A stretch of 19,490 nt of DNA from Podila epigama (GCA_015679605.1 JAAAVE010000432.1:1-19490); one strand, 5' to 3'. Counted from the stretch's first letter, positions 7,625 to 15,264 are shown. Notes: generated by a model from the sequence alone, not told the origin. Program-made: numbers and translations.

Positions 7625-7753
7625 ACCTACTTTGTTTGGACCGATACGTCGCTGCATCGAACCCATTATTTTACGCTCAGCTATAGTTACATAAGCTATT
7701 GAACCTAACAAAGGCCCTATTACAATTAATGCTTCTAATAATGAAACTATCAT
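7625..7753 (-). CDS. nad1: nad1 exon 1
   Basis: These 43 codons read MIVSLLEALIVIGPLLGSIA, then YVTIAERKIMGSMQRRIGPN, then KVG. This is the first transmembrane helix of ND1 and the conserved AERK and QRRIGPN motif. The ATG at 7753 is the only start that gives a family-like N-terminus. The exon is too short to show as a long open frame but is needed for a complete ND1. The intron falls after the glycine of GPNKVG. Confidence 0.94.
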
Positions 7754-8058
7754 ATTTATAATTATTATTTTCTTTATCTCTGTTTAAGTCCTTATTACTA
7801 GGGCCTAAAAGGCCCGCGCTTTTAGGGAATATCCTTTTTTAGAAACCTTACTTAACATCATATACATTATCTCGGGCAAAAGGGAGATCCCCTTATAATT
7901 GCTAGCCGAGATTTTTGCAGTTACCTTTAATCGAAAAAGGAATATCGCTTTGGAAGAGCACTGGTATACCATTTACCTATAACTGCTTATTTGTATATAA
8001 TAAAAAGGCCCATTCGTCCTAATTTAATAAAAAATACACTTTTAATAAAAACCTTGTT

Positions 8059-8101
8059 AGCTGCCCCCGGGAGGGGGCTGCATCCGGCTCCGCCGGAAGC
8101 T
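8059..8101. mobile_element. Double-hairpin element
   Basis: The order is AGCT, hairpin CCCCCGGGAGGGGG, CTGCAT, hairpin CCGGCTCCGCCGG, AGCT. It is the same as the element at 4137-4180 apart from one fewer G. Flanking sequences differ between the two sites, which supports separate insertions of one element family. Confidence 0.8.
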
Positions 8102-8395
8102 TTAATAAGTCTAACTAATACGGATAATAATCCCTTGATGCCCGATAAACCGCATACTACGGAGGCTTATAAAAAAAGAGTGCAACTCTAGGTACAACAA
8201 TTTTTGTTTATGTTTCTTAAAGTTCACTGGTAAATACTTTTTATAGCTGGGCAACGAGAGGCTCAGTTAGAAAAGCTGCATTAGATTTTTTAAGTTTCTT
8301 CCCCCCCCCTTTTGGAGAAAAGGGGATGAAACAGCCGGGCAGTTTTTAAAACTACAAATTAAAAGATATATGGTAAATAAAAATAACCCTTCGGA

Positions 8396-8462
8396 AGTTC
8401 CCGCTGTACAGGGAACATTATAAAATAAAGAACCCGCAGGGAAGCGGGTTCCTGCAGTTTTA
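8396..8462. repeat. GC-rich palindromic unit, inverted partner of 10471-10532
   Basis: The unit has a hairpin GTTCCCGCTGTACAGGGAAC, an AT-rich linker ATTATAAAATAAAG, and a second hairpin AACCCGCAGGGAAGCGGGTT ending CTGCAG. The same arrangement appears inverted at 10471-10532, and its second hairpin alone at 3883-3912. A more diverged relative is at 9820-9870. It is a second hairpin-element family, without the AGCT borders. Confidence 0.75.
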
Positions 8463-8675
8463 AATATTAATTAAAAAAACATTTTAATTTAAGACGGGTT
8501 CCTACAGATAATAAAAAACGTACTTCTCAATTTATTTTTATTTCAGCCTCCGGCTATAAATAATTCTAGTTGAGTTATAATATACTATAAGGTCCCAAAT
8601 ATGTTTACGTAAGATCAAATATTCCCTCGCGAATTTGCACCCCTTTCGCGAATAGGAGGTTTCTTAATATTATTA

Positions 8676-8747
8676 ACACTTGAATAGATTTGAACTATTA
8701 TTACTAAGTTTCGAAGACTCATACTTTTCCAGTTAAGTTACAAGTGC
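8676..8747 (-). tRNA. trnR: tRNA-Arg (UCG)
   Basis: The 72-nt minus-strand cloverleaf has acceptor GCACTTG with CAAGTGT (G1-T72 wobble), D stem ACTT/AAGT, anticodon stem TGAGT/ACTTA, loop CTTCGAA with anticodon TCG, and T arm AATAG TTCAAAT CTATT. It would read CGN codons. It is strikingly similar to the tRNA-Arg(UCU) at 10035-10106, with the same acceptor 5' strand and an almost identical D arm, so the two are probably duplicates that diverged at the anticodon. Confidence 0.9.
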
Positions 8748-9110
8748 TTAATTAAAAATAAAATTTCGCAAAAATATAATAATCTGCCCTGGCGGGCCGA
8801 CTGAGCAGTTCTTATATAAAAAAAAATAGTCTAAAAATAACAACGGAACGTAGCCCAGTCTCTTTTAATATTTAGCCTAGATGGACCTAATCAGACTTTA
8901 TATATCTAATTTTCAGAACTAGTTACGGTATAAAAGAAATTTACTCCTCCCGAAAAACCTCCTTATAGATCTTACTAATAATGTTTTACCCTCCTATCTT
9001 TCCCTGGTTATATCTAGTATATTATAGATAAGGCGATTATATTTCAATTGGCAGAACAGTAGATTCATTAGAAGAGTCTGGCCTGAATTTTATCAAAAAT
9101 ATAAAGGTTC
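8748..9110. other. Spacer with a hairpin and a tRNA-His 5' fragment
   Basis: No gene is seen apart from the tRNA fragment listed separately. A short hairpin CTGCCCTGGCGGGCCGACTG lies near 8782-8803. The remainder is AT-rich without a recognisable frame or RNA. Confidence 0.5.
9032..9066 (+). pseudogene. 5' half of tRNA-His, degenerate copy
   Basis: About 35 nt starting GGCGATTATA match the 5' half of the functional tRNA-His at 9508 with four mismatches, covering the acceptor 5' strand, D arm and start of the anticodon stem. The match ends before the anticodon, and no T arm or 3' acceptor strand follows. It cannot be a working tRNA by itself. Confidence 0.75.
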
Positions 9111-9154
9111 AGCTTCTCCCCTGAGGGGGGATGCATCCGGCTCCGCCGGAAGCT
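9111..9154. mobile_element. Double-hairpin element
   Basis: The order is AGCT, hairpin CTCCCCTGAGGGGGG, ATGCAT, hairpin CCGGCTCCGCCGG, AGCT. The second hairpin is identical to those at 4137-4180 and 8059-8101, while the first differs, so arms appear to be exchanged between elements. Confidence 0.78.
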
Positions 9155-9185
9155 TAAAAATAAGCAAGGATATTTAGCAATAGAC

Positions 9186-9233
9186 AGCTCCCGCCTTCGG
9201 CGGGGTGCACCCCCCCCGGTCCCCGGGGGAGCT
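9186..9233. mobile_element. Double-hairpin element with unrelated arms
   Basis: The order is AGCT, hairpin CCCGCCTTCGGCGGG, GTGCAC, a C-rich/G-rich hairpin (CCCCC...GGTCC...GGGGG), AGCT. Both arm sequences differ from the neighbouring element, but the AGCT-TGCA-AGCT frame is the same, which shows that the borders are what is conserved. Confidence 0.72.
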
Positions 9234-9295
9234 ATAAAGAAGATAACTAAAATAAAAATTTGTTTTTTTTTTATCAAATATGTTTCTATTAATAA

Positions 9296-9478
9296 ATAAT
9301 TTTAGTAAGAACAATACCATTAACTACTACTTATTTTTCCATAATCTTAATAGGATCTGCTTTTTTAATAAGCATGTTTACTAATTTTATATATAGTAAT
9401 AGTACGCAATTATTAGGAGGGTTATATTTACTAATAATTTTTATCTTAAATCCCAAAGCGTTATTCTTTTTCGATTAA
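9296..9478 (+). CDS. Unrecognised short hydrophobic reading frame
   Basis: I do not recognise this product. The frame is open for 60 codons to TAA at 9476-9478 and reads like a small membrane protein. One helix runs over TYFSIILIGSAFLISMF, a second over LLGGLYLLIIFIL, and the end is NPKALFFFD. It has no in-frame ATG before residue 27 (9374); ATA codons at 9296 or 9314 could start it. An ATG at 9280 in the +2-shifted frame (MFLLINNF) would join it if one base were lost or gained near 9301, so it could be a frameshifted small gene or a fragment of a larger one. The composition is that of a mitochondrial membrane protein and not of the surrounding spacer. It lies between a hairpin element and tRNA-His. 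The length fits no standard subunit I could match, atp8 included. Confidence 0.35.
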   Translation: MILVRTIPLTTTYFSIILIGSAFLISMFTNFIYSNSTQLLGGLYLLIIFILNPKALFFFD

Positions 9479-9507
9479 AGATGGCCATTAAGTTTTTTAA
9501 TAAATAA

Positions 9508-9581
9508 GGCGATTATAGTTCAATCGGTAGAACGGTAGATTGTGGATCTATATACCAAGGTTCGAACCCTTGTTTTCGCCC
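9508..9581 (+). tRNA. trnH: tRNA-His (GUG)
   Basis: The cloverleaf has D stem GTTC/GAAC, anticodon stem GTAGA/TCTAT, loop TTGTGGA with anticodon GTG, and T arm CAAGG TTCGAAC CCTTG. Counting back from the D arm gives an extra 5' G paired with the discriminator C, the G-1:C73 mark of tRNA-His. The acceptor stem has two T-T oppositions at positions 5 and 6. A degenerate copy of its 5' half lies 476 nt upstream. Confidence 0.92.
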
Positions 9582-10034
9582 AGACCTAAATTTATTGATA
9601 ACTTAGAGTAATCTTATAGAATTTAATAAATAGACTCGTAGGGTAATTAAAGGGTCAACTTAAAAATAATTATACTGCTCTTGAATTAACTTTTAAAAGT
9701 AAAAAAAACTTAGGAACCAGAGGCTGCCTAAATTTATGAGGCTGTTCAGCCCCCCTTGGAAAAAGGGGGGGGGCTGAACTGTAATAAAAAGTTATCAAAG
9801 CTGGGCTGCGCCCTGCTGGGAGTTCTCGCTGCACAGGGAACATTATAAAACAAAGCACTGTAACCCGCAGAGCAGCTTCCGGCGGAGCCAGATTCATTGG
9901 ATACCCCCCCGGGAAACGGAAGCTTATATATTATCAAATCTTATATATATTTTCAAAACAAATAGATTATAGTGAAGGTCCTTTTTTTAAACAAGTTTTT
10001 TATTTTAATTTTTCATTTAGCTTAAGGGAATAGA
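9582..10034. repeat. Spacer with GC-rich hairpin clusters
   Basis: No gene is seen. A strong hairpin at 9744-9779 pairs GTTCAGCCCCCC with GGGGGGGCTGAAC. A cluster at about 9808-9929 holds GTTCTCGCTGCACAGGGAAC followed by an AACCCGC segment, related to 8396-8462, then GCTTCCGGCGGAGCC and a final GGAAGCTT, half of a double-hairpin element. Overlapping 63- and 75-codon minus frames here are by-products of these repeats. Confidence 0.6.
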
Positions 10035-10106
10035 GCACTCGAATGGATTTGAACCATTATTGTTAGACTTAGAAGATCTATACTTTTCCAATTAAGTTAC
10101 AAGTGC
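10035..10106 (-). tRNA. trnR: tRNA-Arg (UCU)
   Basis: The 72-nt minus-strand cloverleaf has acceptor GCACTTG with CGAGTGC, D stem ACTT/AAGT, anticodon stem TAGAT/GTCTA, loop CTTCTAA with anticodon TCT, and T arm AATGG TTCAAAT CCATT. It would read AGA/AGG as arginine. It appears to be a paralogue of the Arg(UCG) gene at 8676-8747. Confidence 0.93.
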
Positions 10107-10585
10107 TTATAATTTTTATTTTTACAGGACCAGTTTGAACTTTTTATATTAAATTTTAGGTTTTATATAAAACTTTTTACCTTTATTAGAGCAGCCCTAC
10201 AGGCTGCAGGGCTGCGGAGCGCAGCCCGGCTGAATAAAAAAATAATAAAGGATATACTGTTCTTGGGTTAAATCCATATAAGCCCTTTTATTCTACGAAA
10301 TACTAAGGCTTAGGATAAAATATTTAATATTTTCTTTTTGAAAATAATTTTATCTAAACGCAGGCCTAAGCACTAAATAATTTTACACCCCCCCCCTCTG
10401 TAAGGGGAAACCACCTTCCGGCTACTCCCTTTACAGGGCAGTACCCTTTTTAATGGTTTAACTTATAAATAAAACTGCAGGAACCCGCTTCCCTGCGGGT
10501 TCTTTATTTAATAATGTTCCCTGTGGGGAACTGCGGAGTAAACGCCCTTGGGTGCTATTTATATTTTTTTTTAATTATTATTATT
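10107..10585. repeat. Spacer with GC-rich hairpin clusters and an inverted repeat partner
   Basis: No gene is seen. Clusters are at 10190-10233 (CAGCCCTACAGGCTGCAGGGCTG and a GGAGC/GCAGCCCGGCTG hairpin), 10384-10412 (ACACCCCC run opposite TAAGGGG) and 10471-10532, which is the inverted partner of 8396-8462 and begins CTGCAGGAACCCGC. Confidence 0.6.
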
Positions 10586-10635
10586 AAAGAACACTTATAT
10601 AATTCTTATCAAAGAACACTTATAATTATATCTTC
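10586..10635. repeat. Tandem repeat, two copies of a 25-nt unit
   Basis: Two units begin AAAGAACACTTATA and end in a TCTTATC or TATCTTC variant, at 10586-10610 and 10611-10635. No function is visible. Confidence 0.7.
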
Positions 10636-11055
10636 ATGAAAGAATAATTTGAAAAGTTTTTCTCCTTTTTTTTTATGTCCCTTTTTATTAATTTATATTT
10701 ATTTATTTTTATTCTATCTTATTTTCCCTTCCCCGCAAGACTTCTTATAGGAGAATCCCTCGGCGAAGGAATATTCCATCGGTGTCTTCCAAAGATTCCT
10801 TTCGTATCTTTTAAAGATTTATTCCCCCCCCTGAAGGGAGAATCTTCGCCGAGGGCGATGATTGATTCCCTCGAAATCTTACTTTGTTCCTAATAAGGGT
10901 ATTTTATTAAATATTAGGCTATTCTTAAAATATTCTTCTCTCGTAAGGATGGTAAATATTATTCACCACTTTAACAGCCTTTGAAGATTTATTTACTAAG
11001 AGGATTAGTCGTAGGGGATTAATTGCCCATAATCTCTCCTGATATCTTTATTATT
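10636..11055. other. Spacer, no gene recognised
   Basis: A 72-codon frame (10675-10893) opens with a hydrophobic stretch, but its second half is hairpin sequence (CCCTCGGCGAAGGAATATTC and a later GAATCTTCGCCGAGGG that pair with each other), so I do not call it a gene. Nothing else is visible. Confidence 0.5.
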
Positions 11056-11126
11056 TGCTCCGAGGGTGAATCGAACAACCGTAAAAGGTTTTTCAAACCT
11101 CTACTTTACCACTAAGCTATCGGGGC
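11056..11126 (-). tRNA. trnF: tRNA-Phe (GAA)
   Basis: The minus-strand cloverleaf has acceptor GCCCCGA with TCGGAGC, D stem GCTT/AAGT, anticodon stem GAGGT/ACCTT, loop TTGAAAA with anticodon GAA, and a T arm GGTTG TTCGATT CACCC with one mismatch. The acceptor has a C-A opposition at pair 3-70. That is one of the three positions repaired by 5' tRNA editing in some chytrid mitochondria, but the other tRNAs here pair well at these positions. Confidence 0.9.
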
Positions 11127-11672
11127 GGACTTGTACTGTAATAGTTTTATTGATTAAGTTAAAGAACTAAACTAACTTAAATTTTTATTCAATACTATTT
11201 TATATTAATCTTAATAATGGACGCTTATTATTAAGCAATTTCTTTATTGCAATCTTAAGGACCCTTAGTGTTAGGGTGGAGAGTTTATTAAAAGTTTTTT
11301 ATAAAATATTTGAGAGACCTCCTCCGCTACAAATATGTGAGAGGTACAATATAAAAAATTACTTATAGGATGTTGAAAAAAAACTATCGTTTTTGAAATA
11401 ATTCACCACCTCCAATGTTAATATTGTTCTTAATTTTTTTTTTATTTTTTTTAATATATTCTTATATACTCATAAATATATATATAGCCACTAATTGGCT
11501 AAATATAACTTAAACTTTATTCTTTTATATTACAAAAATTTAATTCACATGAAGTCTTTATAATTATTCTTATCTTATATATAAATAATATGTAATATAT
11601 AAAACCGGATAAACTAGCTAAGTTAAAATAAATTATATAATTGGTCATTAATTAATATTATAGTATATTAAA
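11127..11672. other. AT-rich spacer between tRNA-Phe and tRNA-Gln
   Basis: No gene, RNA or clear element was recognised. The part from about 11420 to 11670 is nearly pure A/T with TATATA stretches. Confidence 0.5.
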
Positions 11673-11745
11673 TGGGTTCTAGTCTAATTGGCAGGACACT
11701 TAAATTTGACTTAAGAGATTGGTAGTTCGAATCTACCGAACCCAG
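11673..11745 (+). tRNA. trnQ: tRNA-Gln (UUG)
   Basis: The acceptor TGGGTTC pairs fully with GAACCCA. The D arm is GTCT/GGAC, the anticodon stem CTTAA/TTAAG with loop ATTTGAC gives anticodon TTG, and the T arm is GGTAG TTCGAAT CTACC. The discriminator base is G. Confidence 0.94.
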
Positions 11746-12318
11746 AAAAAATAAAAAAACAGTCTTCGGTCCACAGGGAAGTACCAGCTCGGACCCAATG
11801 CCAAGCCTATAGGCTTGGCATTATCCCCAGAGAGGTCGGTAAAGCTGCCCTTCGCCGGGCGGGAACAGTTTTTATTTTTATAAATAAAAAACATTATATA
11901 AATAAAATATTATATTAATTAAGCGAGGCGCAACCCTGCTATGGATTCGAGGGATGTACCCCTCCGGGGGTAAAGCTCTAAAAAGGATTTTACCTGGAAT
12001 GTGTTCCCTTTAAATTATGCCGATTGGTCTATATATTATTGAACTCTTAGTTAAAAAGCCGAAAACCATATTATAATAAGCCTGTTAGATTACCAATTAA
12101 GATATTTTTAGTGTACTAGATTATAAATTGATTTTATATACTAACTTTTAGAAATTAATTTATCAATATCACCTGAAAGGAAAGACATAAGTATATTTTT
12201 GGAAGGATTGTCAGAAATAATATTTTTGAAATTGCTAAATCTTTTTTTTTAGATTCCTTTTAATTAAGTATATATAACAGACCTCCTTAATCAAATAATA
12301 GTTTTTTTCATATATAAA
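11746..12318. other. Spacer between tRNA-Gln and tRNA-Ser with one GC cluster
   Basis: A GC cluster at about 11784-11870 opens with AGCT and holds a strong stem ATGCCAAGCCTATAGGCTTGGCAT, a second AGCT, and a hairpin GCCCTTCGCCGGGC. This is an AGCT-bordered element with arms unlike the others. 11932-12010 has another GC patch (CCCCTCCGGGGG). A 35-codon minus frame near 12140-12250 is too short to support. Confidence 0.5.
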
Positions 12319-12400
12319 GGAAGAGTTGTCATAGGCAAGGCGAAGTATTTGCTAAATACTTAGAGATTCCTCTTTGTGGGTTCGAATCCCTCTTCTTCCG
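12319..12400 (+). tRNA. trnS: tRNA-Ser (GCU)
   Basis: This is a class II tRNA with a long variable arm. The acceptor GGAAGAG pairs with TTCTTCC, the D stem is GTC/GGC, the anticodon stem AGTAT/ATACT with loop TTGCTAA gives anticodon GCT, the variable arm is TAGAGATTCCTCTTT, and the T loop is TTCGAAT. It reads AGU/AGC. Confidence 0.94.
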
Positions 12401-13041
12401 TTTATTAAATTATCAAAAAGTCTCATTAGGACCCACTCCAAAAGGTGGTTTATTAACCTATAAAATTTGAATGCGTTTTCTTCGGAAAGTATAATAATAC
12501 ACTATTATTCAGGATTATTGAACAAAATATAGTACAGGCTGCCCACAGTGGGTAGGCGGCCCACCCCCCCCCCCTTACGGGGTAGGCTGGTAATTAAAAC
12601 TCAACACTGATTAATTAGCTAAGTTAATTAAATTAATCTTACTATTTAAAATAAAGGCTATTTCTACTATGAGATAAATGTAGACGGCTACTATTAAAAT
12701 AAATGGGATTTTATTCTTTATTTAATTAATAATTTATAAAAAAAATTTTTTTACTGAGTCTTCGGGAACTCTAGATGTCGTGGAATACAGATCTTCGGAG
12801 GGGGAGGTAGGAAGTTAATCTTTATTAAATAAGATTTTTGAGGGCCCTACGGGCAGTTCCGAAATGAAGAGGGGAAAATATTAAGATTAATAAAAACATG
12901 ATTAATTTATCAAAAATATTTTTATGGTATAAAGATATCTTTTATTTCGCCTATAAGACGGAAATGCTTTGGATTAAAGGTTAAAAACTTTTATTTTATA
13001 TAAAAATTTATTTAATAAATTTAGTTGCCCTTTAAAAGTAC
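12401..13041. other. Spacer between tRNA-Ser and a hairpin array
   Basis: No gene is seen. A GC cluster at about 12537-12592 contains GCCCACAGTGGGTAGGC and a long C run facing ACGGGG, and 12759-12862 contains short GC stems such as GGGCCCTACGGGC. The rest is AT-rich. Confidence 0.5.
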
Positions 13042-13243
13042 AGCTGAAGCTTCCTCCGTAATCATAGATAACACCTCTGGGAAGCTTCCCCCGGAGGGGA
13101 TGCATCGTTTTTTAAAACGATGCTTCAGCCCCGCAGGGGCTGATGCATCGGTCCCGAAGGACCGAAGCTTCATTTATAAAAAAATATCAATGATGCAACC
13201 CTCGGATCCGAAGCTTTCCCCCCCTTCTCGGGGAACGGAAGCT
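13042..13243. mobile_element. Composite array of hairpin elements (copy A)
   Basis: Several hairpins are strung together with 8-nt linkers of the form GAWGCWTC. In order there are GAAGCTTC, a CCCCGGAGGGG arm, ATGCATC, an AT-rich arm GTTTTTTAAAAC, GATGCTTC, arm AGCCCCGCAGGGGCT, GATGCATC, arm GGTCCCGAAGGACC, GAAGCTTC, then further AGCT/TGCA-bordered pieces to 13243. The central part recurs inverted at about 14257-14368. An 83-codon frame crosses it but is an effect of the repeat. Confidence 0.75.
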
Positions 13244-13277
13244 TGTGGTGGTAGGGTATTTTTATTTTATATATAAA

Positions 13278-13349
13278 CGGGTCGAAGCCTAAAGGTTTGG
13301 CGTTTAAATTGGGTTTAAAAACTAGTTAGTTCGATTCTGACCGACCCGA
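13278..13349 (+). tRNA. trnP: tRNA-Pro (UGG)
   Basis: The acceptor CGGGTCG pairs fully with CGACCCG. The D stem is GCC/GGC, the anticodon stem TTTAA/TTAAA with loop ATTGGGT gives anticodon TGG, and the T arm is GTTAG TTCGATT CTGAC. It starts 34 nt after the hairpin array. Confidence 0.94.
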
Positions 13350-14225
13350 AAAATCATTTTGTAATTTATAAACATGAATAAAAAGGATAACCAACCTTAT
13401 AGTAAAGGAAAACTTATTTAATTCAAGGACCGGTACCGTCCTCTGGAACTGGGGAGTAGAAAACTATGCAATTCATAAACTTGGACCGAGTATCCTATAT
13501 TTAGATAAAAAAAAAAGTTTATCCTTTTTTAATAAACTAGGTATGTCGTCTTTAGCCAAGGACACCTATGATTTATATTAACCTTTCTGAAAAGGTTTCC
13601 CCCTCTCAACCGATATATTATATTTATCATAATCTGCGCTCCGCGCTGATTCCCCTGGAGGATAATCTGTAAGAATCCCCGGGGGGGTTATACTTTAAGT
13701 GAAAAAAAAATATGATAATATATAGTGAAAGATTATTAAGCCGAAGGCTTAATTAATAAATTTATACCAGAGAAAGAATATTTCCCATAAGAATATACCA
13801 TTTAGATAATTTTGTACAGACTTTTCTTTTAGCCGCACTAGATAATGCTTAATGTATCCCATATCTCTCTAAGTTTGGATAATCCGGCGTACGACGCCGG
13901 TTTTCGTTGTTGTTTTAAAATGAAATAGCTTGACTCTGAAATTTTTACAATAGGTCATAGCTTTAGAAGAGGATTACTTTTTATTTTTTTTTTTCGATGG
14001 TTTAATTAAAGTATATCAAATTGAGAATTGAATAATCTTAAATTATAAAAGTATTAGGCTAATAAAATAATCAACTTATTAAAGGACTTCACTTCATAAT
14101 TATAGTAAATAACTATTATACCTCCGGTATAAATTAACTTTAAGTATATCAAATATACCCAAAGATAGCAAAGAAATAATCTGTTTTAACTTTTTCCAGA
14201 TTAGGTCTAGGCTCTAAATATTTCA
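13350..14225. other. Long spacer between tRNA-Pro and tRNA-Leu
   Basis: No gene, rRNA segment or tRNA was recognised in about 875 nt. Small hairpins include CGGCGTACGACGCCG near 13883-13898, a GATTCCCC/GGGGG patch near 13640-13690, and ATACCTCCGGTAT near 14119. A structured RNA such as an RNase P RNA could hide here; I saw none of its conserved segments. Confidence 0.45.
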
Positions 14226-14447
14226 AGCTTCCCCCCCCCTCCGAGGTGGGATGCATTCATTAATATTTTTATAAATGAAGCTTCGGTCCTTCGGGACCGA
14301 TGCATCAGCCCCTGCGGGGCTGAAGCATCGTTTTAAAAAAACGATGCATCCCCCTCCGGGGGAAGCTTTCCTCGAACCTGATGCATGGGGCTCCGCCGGA
14401 AGCTTCATTTTTAGAAATGGTGCATGGGGTCCCTCGGACCCGAAGCT
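14226..14447. mobile_element. Composite array of hairpin elements (copy B, inverted)
   Basis: This array runs from AGCT at 14226 to AGCT at 14444-14447 through alternating AGCT and TGCA linkers. It shares with 13083-13190, in inverted orientation, the same arms in the same order (GGTCC/GGACC, AGCCCC/GGGGCT, the AT-rich arm, CCCCC/GGGGG). It then adds arms absent from copy A, including GGGGCTCCGCC and GGGTCCCTCGGACCC. The two arrays flank tRNA-Pro and could pair or recombine. Confidence 0.75.
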
Positions 14448-14558
14448 CCCTACGAGTAGCTATTTTTTAATTTTTATATTCTTATAATAAGTCCTCTGGG
14501 TTTTTACCTCTTTCCTCATTAGGTCTTTTTTAATAATATATAATTTTTTGTATTAAAC

Positions 14559-14640
14559 ACCTATTTGTCGAAATTGGTATACGATGTTGAATTAAAATCA
14601 ATTGCTTTATAGCGTGTGAGTTCGAGTCTCACAATAGGTA
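14559..14640 (+). tRNA. trnL: tRNA-Leu (UAA)
   Basis: This is a class II tRNA. The acceptor ACCTATT pairs fully with AATAGGT, the anticodon stem GTTGA/TCAAT with loop ATTAAAA gives anticodon TAA, the variable arm is TGCTTTATAGCG, and the T arm is TGTGAG TTCGAGT CTCACA. It reads UUA/UUG. Confidence 0.94.
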
Positions 14641-15264
14641 GGCATATATATAAAATTTTGCCTCTTAAGAAGCTTTCACGGGAAAGCCCGGTATTATTCT
14701 TGAAGGGTAACTTTCCTAGGGGGAGACTCGTAGGAAAATAAATAGATTTTTTTTTTCTGGACAATAAATCGGAAATTTTTTTTTTTATCTAGTAAAAATT
14801 TTATTTTTTATTTTGAAAAAACTTTTAGTATTCTGTAATACTTAATTAAATATTATTTTTTTATTAAACTTTTATAATAAAGAGAAAAAAAATGAAGCTT
14901 CCGGCAGAGCCCCATCTTTAATGTTTTTATAAATAAAACTTTATTAGAAGAATTGATACACCCCTCGGACCCTGAACTGGTCCCTTGCGGCACCTGCCGC
15001 ATGAATCCACCTTAAATTCTAAATGTTTTTAATTTTTAAAAATTAATACTCTATTTTAAGAGAAGGGATTCTCTTATATTTATAAATACTTAGTATTATT
15101 TTTATTTAGTGTTATAGAGTGTGTAAAACAATATTGTATATAAGATGTAAGTGAATTTTTATTTGTATAAAAATATCTTACTATTTTGGAAATTAGCCTG
15201 GCAAATTTCTAATTTTCATATACCAAATATAACGGACTAAAAAAAAAATAAAAAAAATTAAAAA
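14641..15264. other. Leader region of nad4L-nad5, with hairpin relics
   Basis: No gene is seen. Pieces of hairpin elements remain (AAGCTTTCACGGGAAAGCCC near 14670, GAAGCTTCCGGCAGAGCC near 14893). The last 250 nt are AT-rich. A promoter for nad4L-nad5 is expected here, but no motif was recognised. Confidence 0.5.

Larger units (their letters stand above)
7754..8675. other. Non-coding spacer upstream of nad1
   Basis: No gene was recognised in about 920 nt. It is the divergence zone upstream of the leftward nad1, so a promoter is expected, but no motif was identified. Visible structures are an 8-bp hairpin CCTAAAAG/CTTTTAGG (7804-7826), a double-hairpin element at 8059-8101, a poly-C cluster at 8303-8330, and a GC-rich palindrome pair at 8396-8462. 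A 66-codon frame at 7991-8191 runs through the double-hairpin element and is not credible. Confidence 0.5.

Noticed and set aside
9670-9937. Two overlapping minus-strand frames rich in Pro, Ala and Ser
   Set aside because: They are translations of GC-rich hairpin clusters; composition follows the repeats, with no conserved domain.
10675-10893. Plus-strand frame of 72 codons with a hydrophobic start
   Set aside because: The second half is a GC-rich inverted repeat and the hydrophobic start is expected from T-rich spacer.
12140-12252. Minus-strand frame of about 35 codons (KNILMSFLSGDIDKLISK)
   Set aside because: Too short, no start codon, no recognisable family; could be an old gene fragment but cannot be supported.
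13025-14408. Two frames sharing the peptide FLKRCFSPAGADASVPKD on opposite strands
   Set aside because: The shared peptide comes from the inverted hairpin array, not from a protein family.
13042-14447. Hairpin arrays as a CRISPR-like array
   Set aside because: Repeats are palindromic linkers with variable stems, not uniform repeats with unique spacers, and the setting is mitochondrial.
14561-14764. Minus-strand frame of 67 codons
   Set aside because: It is antisense to tRNA-Leu and its flank.
7754-15264. Possible hidden rRNA or RNase P RNA in the tRNA-rich spacer
   Set aside because: None of the highly conserved small- or large-subunit rRNA segments or RNase P core segments was seen by eye on either strand; a covariance-model search would settle it.
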